From assembly GCA_019671005.1 (NCBI GenBank), contig CM033752.1:5456001-5520000 (forward strand): a stretch of 64,000 nt of DNA, read 5' to 3'. The stretch's first letter is position 1. Every line of letters begins with the position of its first letter. The notes below the pieces were generated by a model that saw nothing but the letters and a program-made list of their open reading frames with translations, searched no databases and was not told the DNA's origin. Below, in pieces: positions 34,476 through 45,095 of the stretch. A program made the translations under genes and the position numbers. This DNA comes from Hibiscus mutabilis (Eukaryota; Streptophyta; Magnoliopsida; Malvales; Malvaceae).

Positions 34476-37250
34476 AAGTGATCAAGTTGCGACTCTGACG
34501 AAGAGGCATGATCAGAATTTGGTTGAAAGCTCATTTTTATTTTTTTTTCTTTTTTCTTTTTCTTTTTTTTTGTTTTCTAGCTACAACATTAATAAAGAAA
34601 ACTTGAAAATCAGTAAAGTTAGAGAAACATAAATATTAACTGAACCCTACTACACCATCAATGGGATAAGTAGGACAAAGAAAGAATCGGGACCTAGCCA
34701 CTCCATCACGAGGATCGGATCGGATAATAACGACACGAACCGCTACACCATCATCGTGAGAGCGAGATCGAGAGGACGACAGAGCTTGACCCGGTCACTC
34801 CATCACGGAGGGATGGATTGGACAATTACGACTGGGAACCAGCTACACCATCGGTGGAGAGCGAGGATCGAGAGGACGACGGGAGCTTGGACCCGGTCAC
34901 TCCATCACGGAGGATCGGATTGGACAATAACGACACGGAACCAGCTACACCATCGGTGGAGAGCGGGATTAGAGGACGACGGGAGCTTGGACCCGGTCAC
35001 TCCATCACGGAGGATCGATAATGACGACCGAACCGCTACACCATCACGGAGAGCGAGATCTCGAGGACGACGACGGCGCTTGACCCGCCACTCTATCGGC
35101 GGAGAACCGGTTGGACAATGATGACCAAACCAGCTACACCATCAGCGGAGAGCAGGATCTGAGGGCGACGGGAGCTTAGACCTAGCAACTCCATCAGGGG
35201 AGAGCAAGATTTGATAATGCCGACCTAAAACCGTCTACACCATTAGCGGAGAGCATGATCAGAGGACGACGATAGCTTGTACTTGCCACTCCATCAGCGG
35301 AGGAATGGTTCGGGCGATGAAAGTTGATAAATTCATTTTGATTTTCACTTCGTTCATTTTTTGATTTTTTCGACTTTCTTTTTTCATTTTTTCATTTTTT
35401 GATTTTTTTTCGACTTTTGATTTTTTGATTTTTTTCTGATTTTTTTTCAACTCTATTTTTTTGGTAATTTTTCTTTTTTCTTGAACTATACAAAGAAGTA
35501 AGACTTGAGGAAAATTAGGTCTGGTTGCACCGTCAGCAGAGAAACAAGACTTGAATACAAATTTGATCTGTTTGGGGAAAGGTTCGGATCTGTTGCACCA
35601 TCAACGGAGAAACGAGATCTTTAGGATGTCTATATTGTTGCTTCATCAGCGGTAAAACAGAATCTGAAAATTATTGGCCTATCAACAATGACGAAGGCAA
35701 GATCTGGAAAAGGCTACTCTTCGCTCATCAAGGCGGAGAGGTATGACCTAAAAATGAAAAAAAAAAACATTAATCAAGAAATGTTCACAAAATTTGTCAT
35801 TTGTTACCTTTTATTGATGTTTCAAAGATTCTCTTTGTGTTTAGCCTCCTCTAAGACTAGGGTTGGCCTTCTTGTCATTGCCCCCATGCCGAGGGTACTT
35901 TTCGGTCTCTTTTTTGAACCTTTTGTAAGCAAAAATGCATGAATTTTATGCCTAAATGCATGGTGACTTGGTGTATGCACTGAACATAGATGTACGCAAA
36001 AATAATGAATACAACTAAATGCATGAATGTGATATGATTTTTTTGGCCCTCAATGGGATGCCCCTGACTCCTCACTGGTCCTGTCAGGATCTTGGTCTTT
36101 TGCATATGACGGTGCCCTAACCTCTTCTTGGGTTTGATTATCCATCTGGGTGCATGCCCTAACATTTTGTTCGTTTTTATGCCATCGTCTGAAATTGATC
36201 TTGAATTTGACACTTTGAGTGTGGATTCTGTTGCCCCCTAGGTTGGGTTTATAAATTGTGTTGGTTCATGGCAGCTCGTTACTATTATTATTTTGGATTA
36301 GGTGCATTTTTGCAAACTGTGGTCAAAGATGCAAGAGTTTGACTCAACAATGAAGGTTGGACCTTGGCTAATAATGCCCCGCACTGAGGACTTGTTATAG
36401 GCATAATGTTTGTAAAAGATGTGGGGCTTTTGGACATGCCCCAAGACCAGACTTTTGTAAGAGGCTTTGTAAGGTGCTAGATCGACCATCTTCGTTGTAT
36501 TTAATGGGGCAACCCGAGAATTAGTTTTATTATTCTGAAAATGAATGCATGCAAAATTTGTCCTAAAACGATGCAATGCAAAATTAAGATTGTGATGATG
36601 TTGTGCAATGATGCAGGTGAAATCAATGCGATGAGAATAAAATAAAACGAGTTAGTACCAAATAAAATGATTAAATAAAACAAATGATATATATAACAAA
36701 AATAGAGTAATAAAAACTGTACATAAACAAGAAATAATACACTAGAGCCTAAATAGGGTGACCACTAATCAGGCGAGTTTCACATGGCTCTAAAGGGTTG
36801 GCTCATACGGCTCACTATATGCAGTTTTGGTGCTAAGAGGTACCCGAATTGTCCTCGCTGTCCTCTACTAAGAGTAGCAAGGCCTCCAGTCATCACCCAT
36901 TATAGGCTCCTTACAACCAGGTTCAATTCAGGGGGACCCATTCGCTTATACCCATACGAAGGAACGATATCCTCACGAAAGTATAAGGTACTCGAGCCCC
37001 GAAGGTACTTGCTAGGCCCATACGGGAGAACGATATCTCCACGAAAGCATTAGCATTTCCCCCACTTAAAAACGGGTTTATATGCCATATTTTAAATACG
37101 TTAAAATGAACGCGTAATTATAACCGAATGTTAGTTTAATAGTCACTTAAATCCGAAATTTCTGATATTAATAAAGCGGTAATTATTTGAAAAAAGCTCG
37201 ACTCTCATTTGTTTTTGAAAAACAAAAATGTCCCCAGCGGAGTCGTCATC
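33977..37250 (-). repeat. Internal region 2 of the array (non-coding)
   Basis: Second copy of the 3.3-kb internal region. From about 35130 to 37250 it is almost identical to internal 1. Between about 34235 and 35125 it carries many small indels, and CAGCGG is often reduced to CACGG or similar. The ~100-bp array recurs at about 34690-35305. Confidence 0.85.
37219..37250 (-). other. PBS-like site of the array element
   Basis: The minus strand, directly after the LTR end CATCGCTACA, reads GATGACGACTCCGCTGGGGA. This is close to the TGGCGACTCCNCTGGGGA type of PBS known from some plant Ty3 elements. A degraded version lies at the left edge of LTR B (TCCCAAATGAGTCGTCATC). Confidence 0.65.
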
Positions 37251-38293
37251 TGTAGCGATGTTTTTTCTCGCTAAAAAAGGATGTTTTTTATTATTTTGAA
37301 TTTTTGGAAAATATTTTCTTCCGCGTGGAGTTTTAGAAAACCCGCATTTTATTTAAAATTGGAGTCGCCACCGGCCACTCAAGGTGGACCGGACACCGTA
37401 GAAAACCAGAGATTTCAAAATATCGGGTTCGGGAGTCGGTTACGGATGGGGAAGGATTAGCACCCCCACACCGCCCAAAATTGGTACTTTAATAATTACC
37501 GCTTTATTAATATTAAATTTTCCGGATTTAAAGTGACGATTAAATTAAAATTTGGTTATAGGTGCGAGTAAATTTTAAAGGCCCCGTTATTCGAGAGTAA
37601 ACGTCCAACCACTATCACTACGCCTGATATTGGCCCCGTTTACACTCGAATAAAAGGGCACCGCATTGACAAAATATATGTTCGTTATGCAAACTTAAAA
37701 AACATGGCAAATATAAATAAATACATTGCGATAAAAATATAAATAAATACTAACATAATAAAATACTAATATAACATAAATAAAATATTAATCTAAAACA
37801 TAGATAAACATACAAATTAAAAACACAATTTTAAATTAACTACTACTTCATTAAAATATAAAAATTACAACATAAATAAAAAAAAGAAAACATACCTAAC
37901 TAGGAGTTCGAACGACAAATCCCGACTGGACCCCACCGAGATCTACCACGACCTCTCCAAAAATATTAACTAGATTGGACCTAAAATAGGACCCCGATCG
38001 AACCGACTAGGACCGAGGAAACTGCCCCGATCCTGGGCTAGCCGAGCCTAAGCTCCCTTATTCGGCCAGCCCTTATGCCGATTCAAATTGGCTTGCTGCC
38101 AATTTGAATTTTTGCTTGATTGCCATTCTTTGCTTCTTGCCGCTACTTCCCTATTTATAGGGGGTGAAGAGGGTGACGTGGAGCTTTGTGCTCCACTCCC
38201 CTCCCCCTTTTTTTTATTAATTTTTTTAGATTAATAATATTATTACAACAATACTAAAAATACTAAAATCCGGACAAAAAATGAGTGATTACA
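37251..38293 (-). repeat. LTR copy C (5' LTR of the array)
   Basis: 1043 bp, TGTAGCGATG...GTGATTACA, followed by the duplication ACATG. It lies outermost on the right and is next to the intact PBS-like site. Confidence 0.9.
38152..38159 (-). promoter_or_regulatory. TATA box of LTR C
   Basis: Minus strand TATAAATA in the context CCCCTATAAATAGGGAAG. It supports leftward transcription of the array element. Confidence 0.7.
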
Positions 38294-38298
38294 ACATG

Positions 38299-39533
38299 GT
38301 TGTACGGGAAATACGGGCAAATATTGCTTATTGCTATGGCGCAAGACGGAGATAGGAATATATTTCCAATAGCCTTTGCCATAGTTGAGAAGGAAAATGC
38401 CGAGGGATGGGAATTCTTTTTGAATAATTTACGCCGACACATAATCAAATAGGACGGGATTTGTGTGATTTCTGATAGAGGGTATGCTCTATTGTCAGTA
38501 ATCGATAGGCCCGAAAGTTTATAGAGACCACCATATGCTTATCCAGCGTATTGTATACGACATATTGTTTCCAGTGCAAAGGCTCGGTTCCGGAACAATC
38601 AGATTCGTCATGAAATTTTAAGCGTAGGCAAGTTGTAATTTGTTATTGTCTAAATTATTGATTTATTTATGTATGATATTTGACTTGCGTTTATTAACTA
38701 ACGTTTTTATGAGCAGGGTATGAAACGGTTCGGCCAAGGTTCGATGCGAAGTTTAGGCGTTTTATAAGGCATGGAGAACGTGTACATGATTTTGTTGCTG
38801 ATATTCCTAGGGAATGATGGTCACAGGCCTATGATGAAGGTCGACGTTACAGGCATATGACCACTAACCTTGCCGATGTTATCAACTCTGTTTTGAAAGG
38901 GACGCGCCATCTACCAATTGCCAGTATTGTTTGAGAGACGTACTTTAGACTGGGCAAAGTATGGTGCGACAAAGGGAATGAGGTCAACTCTCAAATAAAT
39001 AGGGGACAACAGTGGTCTGAAACTCTCCAAAGGAGTATGAAGAAACTTCAAGAGGACGTAACCGCCATGAGAGTGGATTCCTTCGACCCCAACGATGTTG
39101 AATTTAATGTCCAAGCCTTGGTACGCCCAAACGAGCACAAATTGTTCCGAGTAAACTTGCATGTGAACTGGTGTGACTGTGGCTATTTTCAGGCATATAG
39201 ATACACGTGCGCTCACGCAATCGCCGCATGCATGCATATCCTTATAAACCCATATACATTGGTGGACGATTGTTTTAGGTTAGAAACAATGGCAAATATC
39301 TACAGGCCTATGTTTAGGACGATTTCAAATTAGAAATATTGGCCAACAGATCCAATATACGAAAGCTAAAGGGTCGACCGACTTCCTCCCGAATTCATAC
39401 TTGTATGGATGATCCAGATGATCGATAGAGAGTTCAAACTAGGCATTGTGGACTTTGTCGAGTGGCCGGTCACACGAGAGATAAATGTTCGAATCGTCCT
39501 AACTATCGTGTTGGGCCATCACAACAATTTTGA
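38299..39533 (+). pseudogene. MULE transposase, C-terminal half (broken)
   Basis: Continues the transposase across the array: WLYGKYGQILLIAMAQDG, then FPIAFAIVEKENAEGWEFF, and ISDRGYALLSVI with the second catalytic Asp region. CIRHIVSSAKARF follows. A probable intron lies about 38632-38716, then DAKFRRF. A SWIM zinc finger lies near 39166-39225 (CDCGYF..YTCAHAI, CxC...CxH), and a C-terminal zinc knuckle CGLCRVAGHTRDKC (CX2CX4HX4C) near 39450-39490. The frame ends at TGA 39531-39533. In-frame stops occur after HIIK, in ESL*RPPY, in IPRE*WSQAY and in ASIV*ETYF, several explicable by C-to-T change. Not functional. Confidence 0.88.
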
Positions 39534-39789
39534 ATGAGTTTGTAAACTTTCATTAATGAAGTAACAGAACTTTTTAAAATTAAGTGCGTTTGTTCCGTAA
39601 TAATAAAACAAAATAAATTCAAATTAGAAAAAGTTTAAACAACTTTAAATAAATCGCAAATATAAAAAAAGTTTAAAAAATTAATATAAATCTCATACAA
39701 TATATATAAAAATAATAAATATTAACAACTGCAATCGTTCCAAATAAAAGTTTAAACATTAATATGAAAATTCCAAATAGCAAAAAAAA

Positions 39790-41680
39790 TCTTATCTTCT
39801 CCTCCTCCTCGGCAGCTCTTGTCTATGCAGGGAAGATGCCTGGTCATAACCGTTGTGGGGGTTGAACCATCCTCCGTGGTGACTGGGGGTCCTCCAAATC
39901 CTGCTCGTCTTCACCTGGCTGGTCATCCAAAATCCGCATAGAAGGTGGTGTCGCATACACATCTTCAGCACATAGCGGAGTGGAAAAGGACGGAGTAGAC
40001 AAGTACGGAGGTGGTTGTTGAAACCTACTCACTCCGGATGATCCAACATCAGTGTGCTACGAATGGAACATCTGGGATCTTTGCAGTGCTCTATCCCATG
40101 GATCATCATAATCGTATGTTCTCCCTACATGCCCTGAGGGTACACCTGAACTCCATGATGATCACTCCGCAGGATTAATTGGTGGCGGCTACAGGTCCTC
40201 CATATGCGCAGACGAACCGGCTTCATACTGATATAAGCACCTATGCTTTGTATGCCATATCTGACTCACTTCTATGGGTGCCAAGAACGATTTTCTGTTG
40301 TTATAAAACCATACCATGTAAGCCGAATCGTTACAGAAATCATCTTCCTAGAGTGGAGTCATATTAGTTGGCACATATAAGTTCTGGTTGTTCCAACGAG
40401 CAATGAAACTTTCTTGCTTGCGCCTCCAGTTATCATCAAACCTAATTTTTTGTTCTCATGTGTGAATATCGTTGAGATCAATCAGAGGATCAGGAACGGG
40501 TTGATGATACCAGAACTATCGCAGGACTCTATCAGCGCACTGGAACTCAACCAATGAAAAATGGATCAACGGCACAACTGCACCCCAAAATGTAGCATCT
40601 TCTCACACATATTGGAGTACGCAAGACTGTACATCTGCATCCTCGTACGGCGTCTAAATGAACTGTCAAAAAATTAATATTAACATCAACAAATATTTGG
40701 GTATGCAAGACTGTACTTTAAACCAACTTTAATACCTGATTTTTCCCTTCAGATTCGATATTCAGTCTCACGTCAACAACGTTGTTGTGCACCACCCCAC
40801 ATTTCTCAAATCATGTCGCCACCTGCACGAAAAAGAAAATTTTTTATTTACTAATTTGAAATAATTTTAATAAAAAATACACATTATACATTTTAATTTT
40901 AGTATTACCTTCCAACAAGTGGAAACTCAACTGGGTTATTGACGATAGGTGTCAAATATGGCAGTCGATACCACACCCACGACTGAAGTAAGACAAGGCA
41001 TCCACCAATATCGGATATCTTGTTCCTATTCCTAACAATAACAGCCTTGCACATTTCATGGTATAAAATCGCCAATATCGCAGAGCCTCAGCTATACGAA
41101 CGAGCTTCACGAAAATTTTCCAGCAATGGCAAATACTGTATGTGCACAAGATTATCGGATTTATCCGACATCAATGCCCCACCAATGAGCTGCATGATAT
41201 AAGCACGTGCTGCGCATATAACTTCTTCATCGGTTGAGTCCTCGGTTACCCTGAATGCATTCTCCAACCAGGTTACCTCCACACGTAACCCTTTCGTGTC
41301 GGTTCGTGAAGGGATTTTTCTGAGGAACTGGTTGCACATCGCATATACGTTGTAGTTATTCTGCCCCACGACCGCATTTTCACTTATGGGTACACCGAGC
41401 TGTAAAGCTACATCTTGCAGGGTTATCGTGCACTCCCCAACTGGAAAATGAAACGTGTGGGTCTTTGGTGTCCAACGTTCAATCAACGCAGTTATCAATG
41501 TCGGAACCACCTTATAGCCACGCACTAATGTCACATTATAAAATCCCGCCTGCTGTAAATGACGAACAATACGAGCAGATGGCTCCTCCATCATTGCCCC
41601 TCGACGACGAAAGCAATGCTGATCATTATGCATTAATAAATTAAATTTTATTAATAACATTGTACAACTAACATACATTT
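39790..41680 (-). pseudogene. Plant mobile domain (PMD, MAIN-like) gene carried by the MULE
   Basis: Leftward gene inside the MULE. The first exon (about 41640-40930) starts near MMEEPSARIVRHLQQAGF and continues ALIERWTPKTHTFHFPVGE, ITLQDVALQLGVPI and GGCLVLLQSWVWYRLP. These are hallmark blocks of the plant-mobile (PMD) domain seen in MAIN/MAIL1 and in TE proteins. Later pieces (40825-40743, 40670-40235) show PLIHFSLVEFQCADRVLRQF-type PMD C-terminal sequence, then a Pro-rich tail to about 39844. In-frame stops include TGA after SYS (40.09 kb scale: near 41087) and further stops in the later pieces. Several sit where family members have Trp. PMD proteins act in silencing and genome maintenance in plants; the role of the TE-borne form is unknown. 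Confidence 0.82.
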
Positions 41681-41869
41681 CGAATACTCGAAGATAAATA
41701 AATAAGTTACAAATTACTTACGTCGATATAAGATGAAATGTGCATATGGTCCAACTGTAACAACTGATCAGACGCCATATCTCAAATTTATCTGCACACC
41801 AACTACTTTAACAAAAAATATATTTATTATTTTATTCGAATATACAAATTATATAACTAAAAAATGTCT

Positions 41870-42310
41870 TCATTTCATTTCTTCCCTTAATTTTCCTAGA
41901 ATTATTCGAATATGATTCCCTTAATTATACTAATTTTTGTTCTCGAATATACCTAGAATTATTTGAATATGGTTCCCTTAATTATACTAATTTTTGTTCT
42001 CGAATATACCTAGAATTATTCGAATATGTTCCCTCAATTATACTAATTTTTGTTCTCGAATATACCTAGAATTATTATTCGAATATGGTTCCCTTAATTA
42101 TACTAATTTTTATTCTCGAATATACCTAGAATTATTCGAATACGTTCCCTTAATTATACTATTTTTTATTCTCGAATATACCTATAATTATTCAAATATG
42201 GTTCCCTTAATTATACCAATTTTTGTCTCGAATATACCTACAATTATTGGAATATGGTTCCCTTAATTATACTAATTTTTGTTCTTGAATATACCGACAA
42301 TTATTCGAAT
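41870..42310. repeat. ~56-bp tandem repeat, about eight units
   Basis: Unit pattern: CCTAGAATTATTCGAATATG, GTTCCCTTAATTATACTAAT, TTTTGTTCTCGAATATA. It lies between the PMD gene start and the right MULE arm. It is followed by a TA run at 42341-42358 and by a short direct repeat (AAATATTTAAACTCTACATA, twice at 42410-42470). Confidence 0.9.
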
Positions 42311-42359
42311 ATATGGTTACCTAAATTATAGAATTGAATATATATATATATATATATAC

Positions 42360-42789
42360 ATGTATCAAATAATTTATAAAACAATAAAATATATAATATA
42401 CCCTAGAAAATATTTAAACTCTACATAGCTACATTAATAAAATATTTAAACTCTACATAGCTACATTAATAAGTACCTAATCAACGAAAATGTGCTCCAA
42501 ATGCTTTCATTAAAATCTCTTCACCTCCTGCAACAAAAAAATAAATATGATTAATAATAAATATATAATAATTAAATAATTTATAAATTAACTAAAAATT
42601 TACATACCCAAATTTCCCTAAACTTTCTACACAAAAAAAAAACATTTCCCTCACTCATTTTTTTACCCACACCTCTCTCACTCAATTTTTTCCTCTCCAA
42701 CTCCTCACTCAATTTTTCTTCTTCCACAACTCTCTATAATTTTTCCTCTCCCACCACTCGTTCTGCCGTTTCAATTTATAGGCACATTT
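42360..42789. other. Upstream/leader region of the PMD gene
   Basis: AT-rich, then C/T-rich (CTCTCTCACTCAATTTTT type). No coding region; probably the leader of the leftward gene. Confidence 0.4.
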
Positions 42790-43018
42790 CGGGTGAGGAC
42801 GCCACCTGCATATGACGTCTTGAGTTAAATATGCGTAACTACGCGCCATTACCGCTGCCCAAGTCAATGCTGCAGTAATTGGCTGGATTTACCGGCTCAA
42901 CAGTCACTCTTAAATGAAGACGTCACCTGCGAAATTTAAATTTTAAATATTAAAAAATTTAAAAAGACGCTACCTGCAGGTGACGTCTTTAATTCACTGT
43001 AGTTTTTACAATATATCC
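42790..43018 (-). repeat. Right MULE terminal region with palindromic subrepeats
   Basis: Inverse partner of the left arm. It holds GACGCCACCTGCATATGACG (about 42799), AGACGTCACCTGCG (about 42919) and AGACGCTACCTGCAGGTGAC (about 42965), variants of the same near-palindrome. Confidence 0.8.
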
Positions 43019-43520
43019 CCAATTATAGACAACGTGACTTATAACTCAAAATATAAACCAAAAAGGCAATATTGCCCTAAAAAAGCCTATTGTTTTATTT
43101 GACCTTGATTTAAGAAAATTTAATAACTACAAGGGTTAAACGTTGGACCCCTTAACATGGGTCTCAGGTTTGACTCCCACTATTGCAATTAACATTTTAC
43201 TCAATTTCTTACCGATAGGATGATATCATGCGTATTATTAATTTATTAAAAAAATAACTTACAAACATCTTGGCTCAGTTGTCGTCCATTGATATTTTGA
43301 ATAATTCTCAATTATAAACTCTATAAAAAAATCATTAACTATAATTGTAGTTTATCCTAAAATAAAGGTTTAACTATAAAATAAATGTCCAAATTATATT
43401 TCTTTTTCGTAATAGGTGTATAAAATATTTTTTAATTAAAATAAATATTTAAAATTTTGTTTGAACTAAAATAAACACCTAAAATATTTTTACCTTAAAT
43501 AGATGCCACTACTGATTCTG
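43019..43520. other. Intergenic spacer between MULE and LINE
   Basis: AT-rich. 43364-43505 resembles arms of the TIR element at 57146-60908 (TTTAACTATAAAATAAATGT, AATAGGTGTATAAAAT). A GGTTTGACTCCC motif at 43168 recalls a tRNA/SINE B-box but is isolated. Confidence 0.45.
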
Positions 43521-44204
43521 TTTCCTAGATATTAAAGGTCTCTAATAATGCAAAAGGTAGTTGCGGCTCCAGTCCCAACCAAGCAAGCCAATTGAATATG
43601 CCAAGTGGTTGCCAGATAAATATTGACTTGGCTTCCAAGGGTTGGATGGTTTGGGCCGATCGTTACCAGTAAGTTTGATCTTAGTAGGCCAGTTGAATTT
43701 AGCGGCCCAAGTATTTTTTTTAAACAAATCTGTTGGGCGTGGTAATAATGAGACAAGCCCTTTAAACCAAAATGAGGTTTTAGACTCTTCTTTAGGATCC
43801 TCCTCGAATATGAATGGTGAGTGTTCTGATGAGATTGTTCCAGATAGCTTCGAAGGAATCTGTTTCGGCCATGGGGGTTTGGCCTCCACTCTTGTGCCGG
43901 ACCAGCTTCGTCTGTCGTCGGTGGTTCCTACGACGACCCTAGCCAACAAGTTGTTTAGAGCCAGTGTCAGAATGCAAGTTCAAAAGCAAGTTTGGAGTCT
44001 TTGGAATATAAATCACCTTCTTCTGGCAATTCTTCCGCACAGTATAGATTGAATGAAGCCGAAGAAGTGTGGAAAATCAGTAACCTACTTGAATTCTCCT
44101 TCAATGGGGTAAGGAAGCAGTGAACAGGAGAGTTTGCGAACTAGAAGAGGAGTTGAGAAAGGAATTACAAGGGTTGTGTTGTCTGGTTATAAGTGTGCCC
44201 ATAT

Positions 44205-44925
44205 GAATTTCTCTATATTATCATGGAACATTAGAGGTATTAAAAGGGGTGAGAAAGTGAAAGTTGTTCAAGGGTTCATCAACAATGTCATCCCAAATTA
44301 GTTTTCATTCAGGAAACTAAATTGAGTAAAATTGACAATTGCATTCTGAGGAAAATGTGGCAGCCACCTAACATCGATTCAGTGTTCTCTCCGGCAGAAG
44401 GATCGTCTGGCGGCCTCCTCTGTCTATGGAATTCAGATTTCTTACATGTAACAAACAAATATATTTTCTCAAGGTTTATAGTGTTGATTGGGAACGTGAA
44501 ATCAAAAGATTTTAGGTGTGGATTTGTGATTGTATATGAACCATCAGTGGACTCGGAGAAGAATTATTTTTTCCTGGATCTGTTATCGTTCTTAAAGTAG
44601 TGGCAAATTCCCTGGTGCATAGGGGGAGACTTCAATGTGTTTCTTGATGCCGAGGAAAAACTGGGTCTGTCTTTGAATTAGAGTAATATTGATCTTTTTA
44701 ATTCCTTTGTGTTTGAGGCTGAGCTTGTTGATCTTCCGGTGAATTTACATGGTGCAATAATAGGGATCCTTCCATGTCTGTTTGCCTAGATCGGTTTCTA
44801 ATCTCTGTAAAATTTGGAGTGATGTTTTCTAACTTAGAGCAGAAGCTGTTGGATAAATCTCTTTCCGACCACAATGCCATCCTCTTAACTGATCATGGTG
44901 TTAATTGAGGCCCTAAACCTTTTAG
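44205..44925 (+). pseudogene. LINE ORF2 endonuclease domain
   Basis: Apurinic-type endonuclease. It starts with LSWNIRGIKRGEK (about 44218). After a frameshift near 44298 come QETKLSKIDN, SSGGLLCLWNS and the catalytic-type GGDFNVFLDAEEK (about 44620). Then SNIDLFNSFVFEAELVDLP, CLDRFLISVKFG and finally SDHNAILLTDHG, the conserved C-terminal SDH. Stops occur (LK*WQ, SLN*S) and a short deletion lies before the Leu-Asp-Arg-Phe block. The enzyme would nick target DNA to prime reverse transcription. Confidence 0.87.
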
Positions 44926-45095
44926 ATGCTTCAATTTCTGGTATGAAGAGGAGGGATTCGATAGGGTTGTGACTCTTTTCTTATTAAAGTCGAAGTAGGA
45001 CAATAATGACATACGGATAGGAGGGTTGCTCAAAGGATCAAAATTGGCCTTGAAAAATTGGTATGATGGGTTGAAAAGAGACTCGAGAAGAATCA

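Larger units (their letters stand above)
28579..38298 (-). mobile_element. Tandem LTR-retrotransposon array (three LTRs, two internals)
   Basis: Insertion in the MULE transposase, flanked by the 5-bp duplication ACATG (28579-28583 and 38294-38298). Three LTR copies lie at 28584-29639, 32936-33976 and 37251-38293, separated by two near-identical internal regions (29640-32935 and 33977-37250). Each LTR reads TGTAGCG...GATTACA on the plus strand. The orientation is minus, because the PBS-like sequence lies just left of the rightmost LTR and the TATA box reads leftward. The internal regions lack gag, protease, RT or integrase, so the element is non-autonomous (LARD-like). The layout is what unequal recombination between LTRs yields. 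Confidence 0.9.
27147..43018 (+). mobile_element. Mutator-like element (MULE) with transposase and PMD genes
   Basis: Terminal inverted repeats delimit it: left GGATTTAAGGTAAAAACTAT, right (minus strand) GGATATATTGTAAAAACTAC. Both are followed by AGTGAATT and then AAGACGTCAC. Between them lie a rightward MURA-type transposase pseudogene (27563-39533) and a leftward PMD-domain pseudogene (about 39790-41680). Removing the 9.7-kb LTR array at 28584-38293 leaves about 6.2 kb, a normal size for an autonomous MULE. I could not find a clean 9-bp target duplication. Confidence 0.85.

Noticed and set aside
27138..43027. 9-bp target duplication for the large MULE
   Set aside because: The flanking nonamers do not match convincingly; the exact outer base of the arms is uncertain.
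43139..43200. SINE or tRNA gene (GGTTTGACTCCC resembles a B box)
   Set aside because: No A box at proper distance and no cloverleaf could be drawn by eye.
43542..43949. Leftward 135-codon ORF at the LINE 5' end
   Set aside because: The LINE reads rightward; this is antisense with no recognised domain.
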